Below, piece by piece: positions 20,004 to 30,510 of a stretch of DNA of 64,000 nucleotides. The stretch spans positions 372,001-436,000 of the forward strand of contig CDRNVI010000083.1 of assembly GCA_977017575.1 (NCBI GenBank), read 5' to 3'. The DNA is from Paramoeba atlantica (Eukaryota > Discosea). The translations under genes were made by a program, and so were the position numbers. Under the pieces are notes generated by a model. The model was given only the letters and a program-made list of their open reading frames with translations. It was not told the origin of the DNA and did not search any database. Position 1 is the stretch's first letter. Each line of letters opens with the position of its first letter.

Positions 20004-23000
20004 GTAGACGAACCAAGTAGGTCCATTGGGGGGGGTATACGAGTTGAAAACAAACAATCAAATTAGCAATTCTTTTTCTGTCCACAGATGTACCTTTTTT
20101 CTTAGCCCAAAACTAGCAATTTAGTCTCCCCTAAGTATATACTACAAACAAGAAAAACAGTAAAAATTAAAACAAGCAATCCATGCCCAATCCATTCGCG
20201 CGTTCCGGACCGGGTCTTTCGACCTCTCCACGGCCTGACTTGTGAACCCTTCCCTTGCTATACGGGAGGGCGCAGGCGCGGGCCTGTGTCGACAGCGACA
20301 CGGTCACGAAACAGGATGCTGGCCGACGGGGAGGAGATTCACTACCCGTGTACTACCTCACTTGGGGTACCTAGCCCTCGCGGGCTAGGCGTGAGTATAG
20401 ACTCTGTCGACCCGACCAGCACCCGTCCTGGATACCATGGCGTCTTCGTGCTGAAATAGGACTGTCAGTCCGAATCCCTACCTATCTCACCTTGGGGTAC
20501 CTCACTCACGAAGGCGAGGCGTGAGAATAGGCACTGTAGGCTCGATCGCTCCTGCCGGTCCGCAGCTGGCACGATTTGGTGTGGTGTCAGAGGGTGCCTC
20601 GTTCAGTAAAGCGAGACTGGCATGGATATCCACGTCTGCCATGCGTCTTACAAGCATTCGTGCCTGAGACCGCATGAGCGTAACGTTCATGTCCTGGAGA
20701 AGAAAAAACATTGACGCTTGCTCGGACATATCACCCTTACATGCTGCGGCTCTTTTTCCCGCGATCTTCTTCAGCATATGGAGGGACGTCGGGCTCCATG
20801 ATCCGTACGATTCCACTACCATGGCGGTGAAATCATGTCCGGCCTCTATAGCCTCTTGCCTTTGTCCACGCTTGTGGTTCGTTGCATATTTCTCTGCGAA
20901 GGCCCCTGCAGCTACCATGCCAGCAGAACGGACCAGGTCCGTATATTTCTGTTGCTGGACGTGGGTCACCGCAAAATCAAAGACAAGGCCTTTACCGAGC
21001 GTGTAGCTCGGAAGGAACACATCCCCTGGTCTTGTGAGTGCCCCCCCTGGACCTCTGTTGCCGAGGCTGTGCTCCCTTTTCGGAGACAAATTGGCCTTTT
21101 GACAAACGTCAAAGAACTGGAGGGCCAAGGCATTATGCCTCGCAGAGATCCCGTAGTCGTGTTTACAGACCAATGCGTGGTCTCCTTGTGGTCCCATCGG
21201 AAGCGTGCAGCCTGAGACGGGACAGGGGTGTGTTTCTGGATATACTTTTTGTCCTAGCCACCAGGTGCACAGGGTGCGGAACTCCGTTTTAGTAAAGGCG
21301 TGCCCCTTTTCCCTGGAGGGCGTGACAAACAGCCAGTCACCTGCCCCTTTTCCAGATTGAGATATCCAACGTGCCCTCGTTTGAGGATCAGCTTTCTGAT
21401 ATGCATCGGTGTACTCGCGGGAAGAAATTGCACGGCTGAGCACCTTTTGGCGTGCGACTCGGTCGTTGGAAGATGAAAACTCGTGGTCGAGTTTCGTTTG
21501 TTCAAAGTAAGGGGTCGTCGTGTCTCCGGGTGGTGCTACGGGAAGATTCGCCGGGAGAGGTCGTTTTGATCCACGGAGACCCAGTACTTTTTTGAGGTGA
21601 GAGAGAGAGGAAGCGTGCTGAGGGGAAATTAGACCGGTTTTCTCTTCCAGGACGCTGGTGCCCGCTCGTGAATTGACGTCCAGTACTGCATCAGCAAAAT
21701 CTTTTGCGTCGAGGGAGTTCCAGTTGTCCTTATCCGCTGCGAAAGAGACTGAGGAAACGTACGCCGATGAGGCATGCATCGCTGAAGAGCGCAGCCCGAA
21801 TCCACCGTAAGATTTTGGACGTTGTACTTGTGCGGCAGCATCTTCATTTAAAGGACATATAGAGCGTTCCGTGGTATGTAGTATTGCTGTGTCAAGTTCT
21901 TCGCATAACTCATGGACGGAATTGGTGGGTGTGGTTCTAAGAGAATATGCCATTTGGCTGAAACCAGCACACTGTCGGATGAGTGCGAGGGAAACTTGCG
22001 GGTCTTCCATGTATTCGATCGCGGCTAGGGATTCTTCAGCAGGCAACAGGGTGTGTTCACGGAGAAATTCTGTGCAGAAATCAGTCGTTCCTACAGGGCT
22101 ACCTAAAATTGAAAAATTTCCCTCGCTTGTCTTTTTAGTCGTCGGGATGTTGCCGAAGCTGTCCAGGTGTTCGGCGGATTCAGGATGTGTGATCGCCTCG
22201 CACTTGTTGGCGTTTAGGAAGATGCCCCACTGTGGGCCGACTCGTTCGATGATGTCTAAAGCTCGTCTGACGTCTTGAGCCTTCCCCCCGAGAATGCCGT
22301 CATCCAAATACCACAGATTAAGCTTAAGAAGACCAGGAAGTTGTCGATCTATCTCGGTAGTAACCAGTTGCATGACGAGGGAAAAAAGTAAAGGACCCAA
22401 CGGATCCCCTTGTTGCACACCCTCCTTTGAAGAAATCTGACGGAAACCGTAAGTGAGAATACTCTCGGTGGTGTAACACCATTCAACCCACGGGGAGAGC
22501 TCCGGGAAGTGCTCCCTCGTAAGTGCAGCAAAGGCAGTTCTTGAGATGTTGTTAAAGGCATTTCGCAGATCCACTTTACATAGCGTGAAATCAGAACTTC
22601 CCGCCTGAGAGGCCATCACGTGCCTACACAGGTGGATCAGGCGTTCGGCCCCTGCAGGTGTTGCGACTCCGTATTGATGAGGCCAGAGTAGTTTGCTTGC
22701 CTTTTCCTTTACTGCGGAGCAGGCCGCTTTGCTCACAAGTCGCCTTATTGTTTCGCCGGCAGCAATAGGACGGACATCATTTTCTCCTTTTTCTAAGGCA
22801 CATAGTCTGGCGCCGCCGAAGAACTTCTGGACTTGGAGACAACCTTTCCCGGACAGCAAGAGGTTCATGACTTCCTTGAGATAGAAAAGCGGCTGTACCT
22901 TGTCATCAGGGTGTGCTGCTAAGGCGCTCTGGAGATGCTCAGGGCGGAGGCCCATGGTGCCAGCCGATGTTCCGCGCCGGAAACTGCGTAGTGCCTTTTC

Positions 23001-23998
23001 AACTTCGCCTTCGGATAGATGTAAAGGCTCTCCTTCTATGGGTCGGAATGTGACGGAAGATGATAAAGGCAATCTACCTGGGTGCTTCGATTGGAGTTTT
23101 TCGTAAGTTTCTTCGGATTCAGGTGCCATCGGTGCTGCTGTAAGGGCTGCCATCGCACGGGAAAACTCCCCTTGTCTGGCCAGCCACTCGACTCGTTTCG
23201 CCGCCTTGCCGGACTCGTCCACTTCCTCATCGTCGCTCCTCTCCCGCTTCTTTACCATTTGCGCAACAGATTCGTTCCACAGTGCCGCGTATTCCCTGGA
23301 TTCCCAGCGATCCATGCGTTGGCTCGTTTTCGTGGTATAGGACGAATTTCCTTTTCGTCCCCCTCTTTTGGGCGCGGGCAGGACACATTTTGGGAGCATC
23401 GCTAAGCGTGTCCAGGCCTCAACCGAGTTCTCTCTAACCACTGCAGCCATTGTTTGAGTCAAAACAGAGGCCCACTGTTGTCTGCATCGGAATGGTACAT
23501 CTTTGCATGTGTTGATGGCGTAAGAGCAGACACAATCAAGAGACGGGAGCGAATCCTTGTAAATTTGGGAAATGGAAGCCTCTTCGGTTTCTGGCTCACA
23601 GGTTAGCGACGAGGTGTAAGAGCCCAAGGAGTCTTGACATTTTTCCTCATGGGAAGCTTTTTTATTGTGATCATAGTGCTTGCCGCATGAGGGGCATAAG
23701 AAACGTCCTTCTTTTTCCCACCATTCCGAAGGCACAGTATCGCTATGTTGGCTTGCGACGTGATGGTAGTAGGCCTGCCACTTCCCTCCGTGTGATGCGG
23801 TGCTCCAGTTGCACACTTCGACTGGACAGGTGCGACGTCTCATTGTGTCTCGTCTAGCTGGTTGGCGAGTCTTGGAATCTTTACTAACCCCTCTCTCGAA
23901 AATTTTGGGCGTCGACTTTTGGCTAGAAAGAGGGCTTTTTCGTGGGAGAAGCCTCGCTGTGGCCATGGAATGTGGTTCGTACCGCTCTGGGGTTTGGC
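19975..23998 (-). mobile_element. group 2 copy 2d, almost complete
   Basis: 29-nt A tail (19975-20003), 3' UTR with structured hairpins (about 20365-20395 and 20490-20530), one long ORF, and a 5' end that abuts the A tail of the SL-headed repeat-protein copy. No SL is present, so the 5' end is probably slightly truncated. Confidence 0.85.
20502..23998 (-). CDS. 2d C2H2-RT-REL protein, about 1165 aa
   Basis: The frame opens at the junction (SQTPERYEPHSMATARLL...); the first Met in real element sequence lies about 10 residues in. Two N-terminal fingers follow, CPVEVC...H...H and CPSC...H...C (about residues 75-140), which in R2/CRE relatives bind target DNA. RT shows NDVRPIAAGETIRRL, LRNAFNNISR (motif A), GVQQGDPLGPLLF (motif B) and YLDD (LWYLDDGILGG). 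The C-terminal finger is CPVSGC...GDHALVCKHDYG and the nuclease core is RPGDVFLP...VFDFAVTH. There is no internal stop. Compared with 2f, about 70 N-terminal residues are missing or different. Confidence 0.85.
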
Positions 23999-24117
23999 TT
24001 TTTTTTTTTTTTTTTTTTTTTAAGTCTTTTTTTTTTACGTGACTCGATAAGTTCATCTCGCACATCAACTTCTTATCGACTTTACATCACAACTTGCGGG
24101 AGGACGCAGACTAGTCC

Positions 24118-25872
24118 TCACGTTTCTCTTAGCTTTCCGTGAGCGCGAAGATTGCTCATCCGGAAGTTGACGAAACCCAGCCGAGCTGAAAGGAGGTTTG
24201 GGCGCTCGAGGCCAGAAATCACAACCTGCGGATAAGACACCAACACGCTTCGCGCAGACAAGTCCTCATGGCACGTTTCCCGTAGCTTTCCGTGAGCGCG
24301 AAGATTACTCATCCGGAAGTTGACGAAACCAAGCCAAGCTGAAAGGAGGTTTGGGCGCTCGAGGTCAGAAATCACAACCTGCGGATAAGAAACCAACACG
24401 CTTCGCGCAGACAAGTCCTCATGGCACGTTTCCCGTAGCTTTCCGTGAGCGCGAAGATTACTCATCCGGAAGTTGACGAAACCCAGCCGAGCTGAAAGGA
24501 GGTTTGGGCGCTCGAGGCCAGAAATCACAACCTGCGGATAAGAAACCAACACGCTTCGCGCAGACAAGTCCTCATGGCACGTCTCCCGTAGCTTTCCGTG
24601 AGCGCGAAGATTACTCATCCGGAAGTTGACGAAACCCAGCCGAGCTGAAAGGAGGTTTGGGCGCTCGAGGCCAGAAATCACAACCTGCGGATAAGAAACC
24701 AACACGCTTCGCGCAGACAAGTCCTCATGGCACGTTTCCCGTAGCTTTCCGTGAGCGCGAAGATTGCTCATCCGGAAGTTGACGAAACCAAGCCAAGCTG
24801 AAAGGAGGTTTGGGCGCTCGAGGTCAGAAATCACAACCTGCGGATAAGAAACCAACACGCTTCGCGCAGACAAGTCCTCATGGCACGTTTCCCGTAGCTT
24901 TCCGTGAGCGCGAAGATTACTCATCCGGAAGTTGACGAAACCCAGCCGAGCTGAAAGGAGGTTTGGGCGCTCGAGGCCAGAAATCACAACCTGCGGATAA
25001 GAAACCAACACGCTTCGCGCAGACAAGTCCTCATGGCACGTCTCCCGTAGCTTTCCGTGAGCGCGAAGATTACTCATCCGGAAGTTGACGAAACCCAGCC
25101 GAGCTGAAAGGAGGTTTGGGCGCTCGAGGCCAGAAATCACAACCTGCGGATAAGAAACCAACACGCTTCGCGCAGACAAGTCCTCATGGCACGTTTCCCG
25201 TAGCTTTCCGTGAGCGCGAAGATTGCTCATCCGGAAGTTGACGAAACCCAGCCGAGCTGAAAGGAGGTTTGGGCGCTCGAGGCCAGAAATCACAACCTGC
25301 GGATAAGAAACCAACACGCTTCGCGCAGACAAGTCCTCATGGCACGTTTCCCGTAGCTTTCCGTGAGCGCGAAGATTGCTCATCCGGAAGTTGACGAAAC
25401 CCAGCCGAGCTGAAAGGAGGTTTGGGCGCTCGAGGCCAGAAATCACAACCTGCGGATAAGAAACCAACACGCTTCGCGCAGACAAGTCCTCATGGCACGT
25501 TTCCCGTAGCTTTCCGTGAGCGCGAAGATTACGCATCCGGAAGTTGACGAAACCCAGCCGAGCTGAAAGGAGGTTTGGGCGCTCGAGGCCAGAAATCACA
25601 ACCTGCGGATAAGAAACCAACACGCTTCGCGCAGACAAGTCCTCATGGCACGTTTCCCGTAGCTTTCCGTGAGCGCGAAGATTGCTCATCCGGAAGTTGA
25701 CGAAACCCAGCCGAGCTGAAAGGAGGTTTGGGCGCTCGAGGCCAGAAATCACAACCTGCGGATAAGACAACGACACGCTTCGCGCAGACATGTCCTCATG
25801 GCACGTTTCCCGTAGCTTTCCGGGAGCCTTTCTCCTCTTTCGAATGATGGGGCGCGTGCCCCCGGCAGACAT
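24118..25872 (-). CDS. 584-aa protein of eleven 51-aa repeats
   Basis: A 17-residue basic leader (MSAGGTRPIIRKRRKAP), then 11 near-identical copies of a 51-residue unit (start GKLRETCHED, middle SYPQVVISGLERPNLLSARL, end NLRAH), then a partial GKLRET and the stop. The 153-bp units differ at few sites (for example GLE/DLE and ARLG/AWLG), so they are kept alike by recent expansion or gene conversion. No signal peptide or membrane segment is obvious. The frame is open in all units although this strand is not otherwise biased, which supports coding. Longer versions that begin in the C element read through the SL and are not real. I do not recognise the family. Confidence 0.5.
   Translation of the reverse strand: MSAGGTRPIIRKRRKAPGKLRETCHEDMSARSVSLSYPQVVISGLERPNLLSARLGFVNFRMSNLRAHGKLRETCHEDLSARSVLVSYPQVVISGLERPNLLSARLGFVNFRMRNLRAHGKLRETCHEDLSARSVLVSYPQVVISGLERPNLLSARLGFVNFRMSNLRAHGKLRETCHEDLSARSVLVSYPQVVISGLERPNLLSARLGFVNFRMSNLRAHGKLRETCHEDLSARSVLVSYPQVVISGLERPNLLSARLGFVNFRMSNLRAHGKLRETCHEDLSARSVLVSYPQVVISGLERPNLLSARLGFVNFRMSNLRAHGKLRETCHEDLSARSVLVSYPQVVISDLERPNLLSAWLGFVNFRMSNLRAHGKLRETCHEDLSARSVLVSYPQVVISGLERPNLLSARLGFVNFRMSNLRAHGKLRETCHEDLSARSVLVSYPQVVISGLERPNLLSARLGFVNFRMSNLRAHGKLRETCHEDLSARSVLVSYPQVVISDLERPNLLSAWLGFVNFRMSNLRAHGKLRETCHEDLSARSVLVSYPQVVISGLERPNLLSARLGFVNFRMSNLRAHGKLRET
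24125..25830 (-). repeat. 153-bp tandem repeat, about 11 units
   Basis: Copies of a 153-bp unit marked by AGCTTTCCGTGAGCGCGAAG on the plus strand near 24130, 24284, 24437, 24590 and onward to about 25660. The outermost units are the most diverged. Confidence 0.9.
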
Positions 25873-25895
25873 CAGGTTTAAAAACTTAAAAAAAA

Positions 25896-25931
25896 CAACA
25901 AGGTACAGAAACTGTATCTTTATCGTTAAAG
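25896..25931 (-). other. spliced-leader sequence at concatemer 5' end
   Basis: 36 nt starting CTTTAACG and ending CCTTGTTG on the minus strand, two bases short of the full leader. It is followed by T8AAG leader sequence and preceded directly by the TCCCAGAG duplication. Confidence 0.9.
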
Positions 25932-26277
25932 TCCCAGAGCATTTAACGCATCCGGACACGTGAGCAATTGCGCTGCTGGAGGTGAGGAGAACGTGGCACC
26001 CAGGACATTGTACCTTCGATGGTAGCAACGGATGCTCTATTCCGAAACGGGGCATTATCGCCAACGTGAAAAGTCGCGAAGGAATGAATTTGGTGCAAGC
26101 GGTGAGCCAATTGTAATTCCCTTTCGCACTGGCCACACGAATGATATCAGCCTGACCCTTGTCTTTCATCAAAGACTCGCGCACTGCATTGTGGTGGACT
26201 TCTTCCGTAACCGCTTCATCAGTGAGAGGTCGTTGGCTGGAGAGCGAGTTCAGCGCTGGCAAATCCATTAGAGTAGC
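25932..26277 (-). pseudogene. second C copy, 5' part (5'-truncated)
   Basis: Codes MDLPALNSLSS...KDKGQADIIRVASAKGNYNW...CPGC...GCVKCSG and joins the nuclease part at 15038. It shows the uninterrupted sequence across the TGGCCA site where B entered the other C copy. The 5' cut at 26277 is followed by a 28-bp filler and then the A tail of B. Confidence 0.85.
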
Positions 26278-26315
26278 ATAAAAATCCTTTTATGACTAAA
26301 ATATCTTTTTTTTTT
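26278..26315 (-). other. filler and A tail of the B element
   Basis: T run 26306-26315 is the A tail after ...CCACGGGC of B on the minus strand. The 28 bp before it are not recognised. Confidence 0.6.
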
Positions 26316-26707
26316 GCCCGTGGAGCGCATATATTATATACGCGCCGATTACTATCAAATGTGAGACATGTTCACCTTCCCCCCTTCTCTCAATTTTCAA
26401 AGAGAAACTATCCCGAAAATGAGATCTATATAATTTTATAAGCTGATTCAGCTTATAGTGATATTGTGTTTAGAACTTATATACTATATTCTTGAGTTTG
26501 CGTGCAGCCGTCTAAGTATTTCTTTAGCTGCGCATAAATCCCTAATCCATTAAGCTCCTGAATCGTCAGCTTCATTTCGAGTTCGACCTGTTTCCTGTTT
26601 AGCATGGCCGCGTCTGCTAGCGAGTGTACCAAGTTCTGCGTATTGCGGTGCAAAGCGCCTCCTGCCAGTACGGGTAAACATTGAAATGAGTCTTCACGAA
26701 TTAAGTT
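26316..26707 (-). mobile_element. B host element, 3' end piece
   Basis: 3' UTR and the last 77 or so codons of B (stop at 26477), nearly identical to 7940-8330. It ends at ATTAAGTT (26700-26707), repeated at 28065-28072 where B resumes, so the E fragment between them is an insertion. Confidence 0.9.
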
Positions 26708-28064
26708 ACTCCACGAGCCAAAAGACTCGACAACCATGGCCGTGAACCCTAGTTGTGCTTCTTCTTTTTTTTTTTTTTTTTTTTTTTTAGGTCCTCGCCG
26801 GTGTTCTCTTCATCGAAGGTCCCCACTACCCAACATCATCTGGTATTTTTATCTTATGAGCCGTCATTACTGTTTTTTTTTGTGTTATCTTGTGTGCTTT
26901 TGGCCCGATTTCCGGAGTAACTTCAAAGATTCAGCATTGTAGACTTCCTACCCAATGTTCTTGGGCCATATATATAAACTTTTAGAACTTGATAAAATTG
27001 ATAACCATTGCACATACTCAGTTCCACTTTTTACCTATCTTTATCACCAATGTCTGTCCTAAGATGTTGCAACGTCTTGAGATTAAAACCAAATCATCAT
27101 CTAGCATTTTAGCTTATGTGCCGTCATCACTGTTTTTTTTTTGTGTGTTATCTTGTGTGCTTTTGGCACGATTTCCGGAGTAACTTCAAAGATTCAGCAT
27201 TGCAGACTTCCTACCCAATGTTCTTGGGCCATATATTGCCGCAGTTGCGAGAAGATAGTGTATGCGGAGAATTTTTCAATTTCCAATTGGAATGCTTCTC
27301 GAGTGTTTTCTACGTCTAGGCCTGCCCTATTTGCCAGTGTCTTGAGGAGTTCCTTAGTTTCCTTGTGAAGAAGACCACAATCTGTTACTGGTATGCAGCG
27401 AAAGTATTCTTGGTCCAATCCTTTTTCCTGCACATATTTCCGTTGCTTACGGTCTACCGCATTTTGGAGGAGGGCAACGCTTGTCTGCCGCTTGTAGCTC
27501 CCACAACAAGTGTGCACCACTGTCACATCGTAGAGTATCTCCCCAACATTTGGCCACATTATGGCCAGATCAGGGCCTGAACGAATTCTCCGAGCACGAC
27601 AAGGATGATGTTCTGCAGCTTCAGGTGAAATGGAACATTTGCACTTCGTGCAGAAGAAGGAAGAATGAAGGCGTGGTTCTATAGCGCAGGGTACTCCAGC
27701 TTTGGCACAAAGATCGGAAAGGTAGCGCACGATGTGGGAGTGCTTTCTCGTACAGTTCATCCCTGCACATCTTGAACACCCAGCTACATGTGAAATGATT
27801 CCATGTGGTGTTTCCGTGGCGCCGCATCCTGGACAAGTAATTTCATTCGGCGCACCTTGGAGTGCGATACCAAGCCGCATCATGAGTGTATATCGGAAGA
27901 GATACGGATTCACGTAATTATTTGTCGCTGCCAAGTGGAGATTTGCTTTTTTGATCGCTTCATAATGCCCGCAAATCTATCCTTTTGCATCAGTTCTGAA
28001 GCCAGTGTTTCATGTTCTAACTTAATCTGCTTTTTGAAATCAGTACGTGCGGCTTGGCTGGAGG
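26708..28064 (-). mobile_element. 5'-truncated E copy plus 57-nt group 2 piece, 8-bp target duplication
   Basis: Flanked by ATTAAGTT. In sense order: E sequence cut at 28064, E 3' UTR, A tail (T's 26765-26788), then 26764-26708, a sense piece whose frame reads FTAMVVESFGSWS and which belongs to group 2 nuclease coding sequence. The E part is almost identical to 200-1460. Confidence 0.85.
27194..28064 (-). pseudogene. E nuclease fragment
   Basis: Carries MKRSKEANLHLAATNN-type sequence, finger CPGC...GCSRC, CTKCKC cluster and GPDLAIMW...LYDVTVVH to the stop at 27194. RT is lost by truncation. Confidence 0.85.
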
Positions 28065-30510
28065 ATTAAGTTCGTACGTACATATGTGTTGGACTTTCGC
28101 TGCAGCGCGTCATTCATGAGCTGTGTGCATTTCTTTCCACGATTAGACATTGAGAGTTCGTGAATAACTGTCAGATCATAGAAGACCGCACCCATGTTCC
28201 AATAGATCACGAGATCGGGGCCAGACCGACAAAGTTTTTTTCCTGCACAAGTCTTCTGATGTACCAACTGGTTTTCCGGACTGATTGTGGATCGGCAAGC
28301 GATGCACTTCCACGTAGAAAAGTTTCTAGGTTCCGTTTCACATGGGATGCCTGCTTTCACGCATAGACGATGTAAAAATCCGACAAGTGAGTTATGTTTC
28401 ACGGTCGTATTTATACCTGAACATTGAGCACAGCCTGGGATATGGGTGAGGGCGTTTCGGTTATTGAGGAGAATACCGCACCCTGGACACAATAGACTGG
28501 TAGGTAGATCTGGGTGTTGGGCATTTAGTCGTGGCATAATCGCGAGTTTGAAGAGATGGGAAGGGATGTACTTCGCGTTGGAAAGGATCCAGTCGCTGTT
28601 TCCTTTGAAGGATGTGGCTTGTAGAATGGGCTTAATGTCGGGATCCGTTTGCAACTCTTTCAATACTTCGACATGATGAATGCTGGTGGAAGCTTTTTCG
28701 TCCACTGGTATGACTTTCATTGTCGAGTTCTTAGGAATAGACGGGTGTGATGGCACCGCGTTGTCGATCCGAGCTGAAAAAGAGTTTCGGCGCTCAAGAA
28801 CCGAGTAGCGGGATGCCACATATGCCGTCTCCCTAAGGGGACTGCTCGCTGTCAAACCCATTCCTCCCTTCTTAACGGGTAATCGTACAATTTTCATTTG
28901 ATCAGGAGAGAGTGGACCAATCCAAGTCTCTACCACATTTTCAACCTCTTGATCGAATTGTGATGATGCTTTCTCTGTTGTTTCGGGCGGGTGGACACGA
29001 ATCAGGTATTGTTGACGAACATTGGCACATTTTGCTAAAAGAATCATCGATATATTATTGATGCCCATTCGTTTTAGCCGCCGAAAAGCTGTGACCTGCT
29101 TCTCTAGTTGACGCAAAAGTCGTTCACTTATTGTGTTGTTTTCTCCAATATACGCTCCGAGTACTTTGACCGCTTCGTCCTCCGACTTTACACCTTGGGT
29201 GCTCAGCGAATTCGGTATGGAATTTCCGGATTTTCCTCTGAACCAAACGCATTTTGCCTCGGCTAGTTTCACCTGTTTTTCTTCTAGGAGACCTTTGAGC
29301 CTAAAGAATGCTTTCTCCAGTTCGGTTGAATCTCGAGACACTAACGTTATATCGTCAATGTATGCATTTATTTCAATACCTGGAAATTCGGAGGCCAGTG
29401 TCTCGAGTATTGGTTGACAGAATACGCAAAAGTAAAGACTAGCCAGAGCGGACCCTTGCCGTACACCTGCTGAGCTCATTATAATGTCCGTCAGGCTGCC
29501 ATCGGAGCCATAAAATAAAAGTTCGGAAGCATTTGAATATTCGGCCGCAAAGAACCTTTGAAAGGGTTTCAGTGTAGCGAAAGCAAAAACGCACTTTGCA
29601 ATTTCCTCTCGTGAGGGTGAGTTGAATGCATTTTGCATATCCACAGTCAGGATTGAGTGTCCGTCAAGCCAGCGGTCCCGCAACTTGTGTACGATTCGTT
29701 CGCACCCCGCTTGAGAGAATACGCCTTGTTGCATTGGTGCAAAGAGGGGTTCCAGTGACTTTTCGTATCTTTGCAGCAGAATTATTCCAGCTAATTTGCT
29801 AAATATTTCTCCAATAGCTACTGGGCGTACTCCCCCGTTGGGCTTGTCGATGGCTACGAGTCTTGCCCGATTTAGACGCTGTAGAACTTGTCTAGATAGG
29901 AATCCGTTGATCAGATCGCTCATCATGTGACAAAGACTATTGCAACATGGCTCGTCGTCTATGAGAAGTCTAACGATGCTGTCGGTCGTACCTGTAGGCC
30001 CAGGGCTCACACCTTTTGACAGTCGTCTACTTGCACATCTTAATTCTTGTACGGCTATTCCTGCGATAATCGGTGCATCTTCCGGAACTTTGAAATTGCA
30101 GTTTTGTTCTGGATGAAGTGCACGTAGTTTTTGGACTTTTTCTTGATCAGTCAACGTGCTCTTCTGAAAAGAACAGTCCAAAATCCTTGAAGCCTTCGAT
30201 GTACAGTTTTCTAGCACCAAACGAGTGGCCCGTTTGATTGCTCGCTTGTCCTCATGAAAAAACTCGTCTTCTGGTTGATTGTGTTCAACTGTCTCTTGTT
30301 GTATGGGTCTTCGCCGCCGTTGTCTACTATTGGCTTGACGCACAGAAGCTAATGAAAGTTTCATTGCAGACAAAACTTTATTCCAAATTTGATTTCTTTG
30401 TACGTAGTCGCTTTCTGCATAGATGTGCATGATGTCCCTGTATATGGCAATCACACTGGAGATAAAATCAGGACTAATGGTTTTCGCGGTTGGAATTGGG
30501 AGATGGTCTA
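28065..30510 (-). pseudogene. B host element, RT and finger part
   Basis: Open from DHLPIPTAKTISP through RT (MQNAFNSP, GVRQGSALASL, YIDD) and the fingers to GPDLVIYW...FYDLTVIH, where the E insertion interrupts it. It differs from 8330-10760 by few bases (for example 28194 and 30020). At 30510 it meets the (TTA)n tail of Ingi-B, and the upstream part of this B is at 45777-48046 with about 560 bp repeated. Confidence 0.85.

Larger units (their letters stand above)
15039..25931 (-). mobile_element. 10.9-kb concatemer of retrocopied RNAs with one 8-bp target duplication
   Basis: Bounded by TCCCAGAG at 15031-15038 and 25932-25939 within one C element. All recognisable units are on the minus strand, each ends in an A run, and inner units are cut at their 5' ends. 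In sense order they are the SL-headed repeat-protein mRNA (25931-24037), group 2 copy 2d (23998-20004), 2c (19974-18882), 2b (18853-17704), a possible host mRNA (17670-17095), a 58-nt piece (17069-17012), 2a (16984-15121) and a 60-nt piece (15098-15039). A SINE later entered 2a. The layout fits serial template jumping in one integration, though later same-site events cannot be excluded. Confidence 0.75.
24037..25931 (-). mobile_element. retrocopy of a complete trans-spliced, polyadenylated mRNA
   Basis: Sense order: SL (25931-25896), a 23-nt leader rich in T, ATG at 25872, ORF to 24118, a roughly 80-nt 3' UTR, then A runs at 24036-24027 and 24021-23999 separated by GACTT. Its 5' end lies exactly at the 8-bp duplication of the 10.9-kb insertion. 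It carries no RT, so it was copied in trans. Confidence 0.75.

Noticed and set aside
24118-26268. 716-aa fusion of C element and repeat protein
   Set aside because: The frame happens to cross the 8-bp duplication and the SL. The SL-leader-ATG order shows that the repeat protein starts at 25872.
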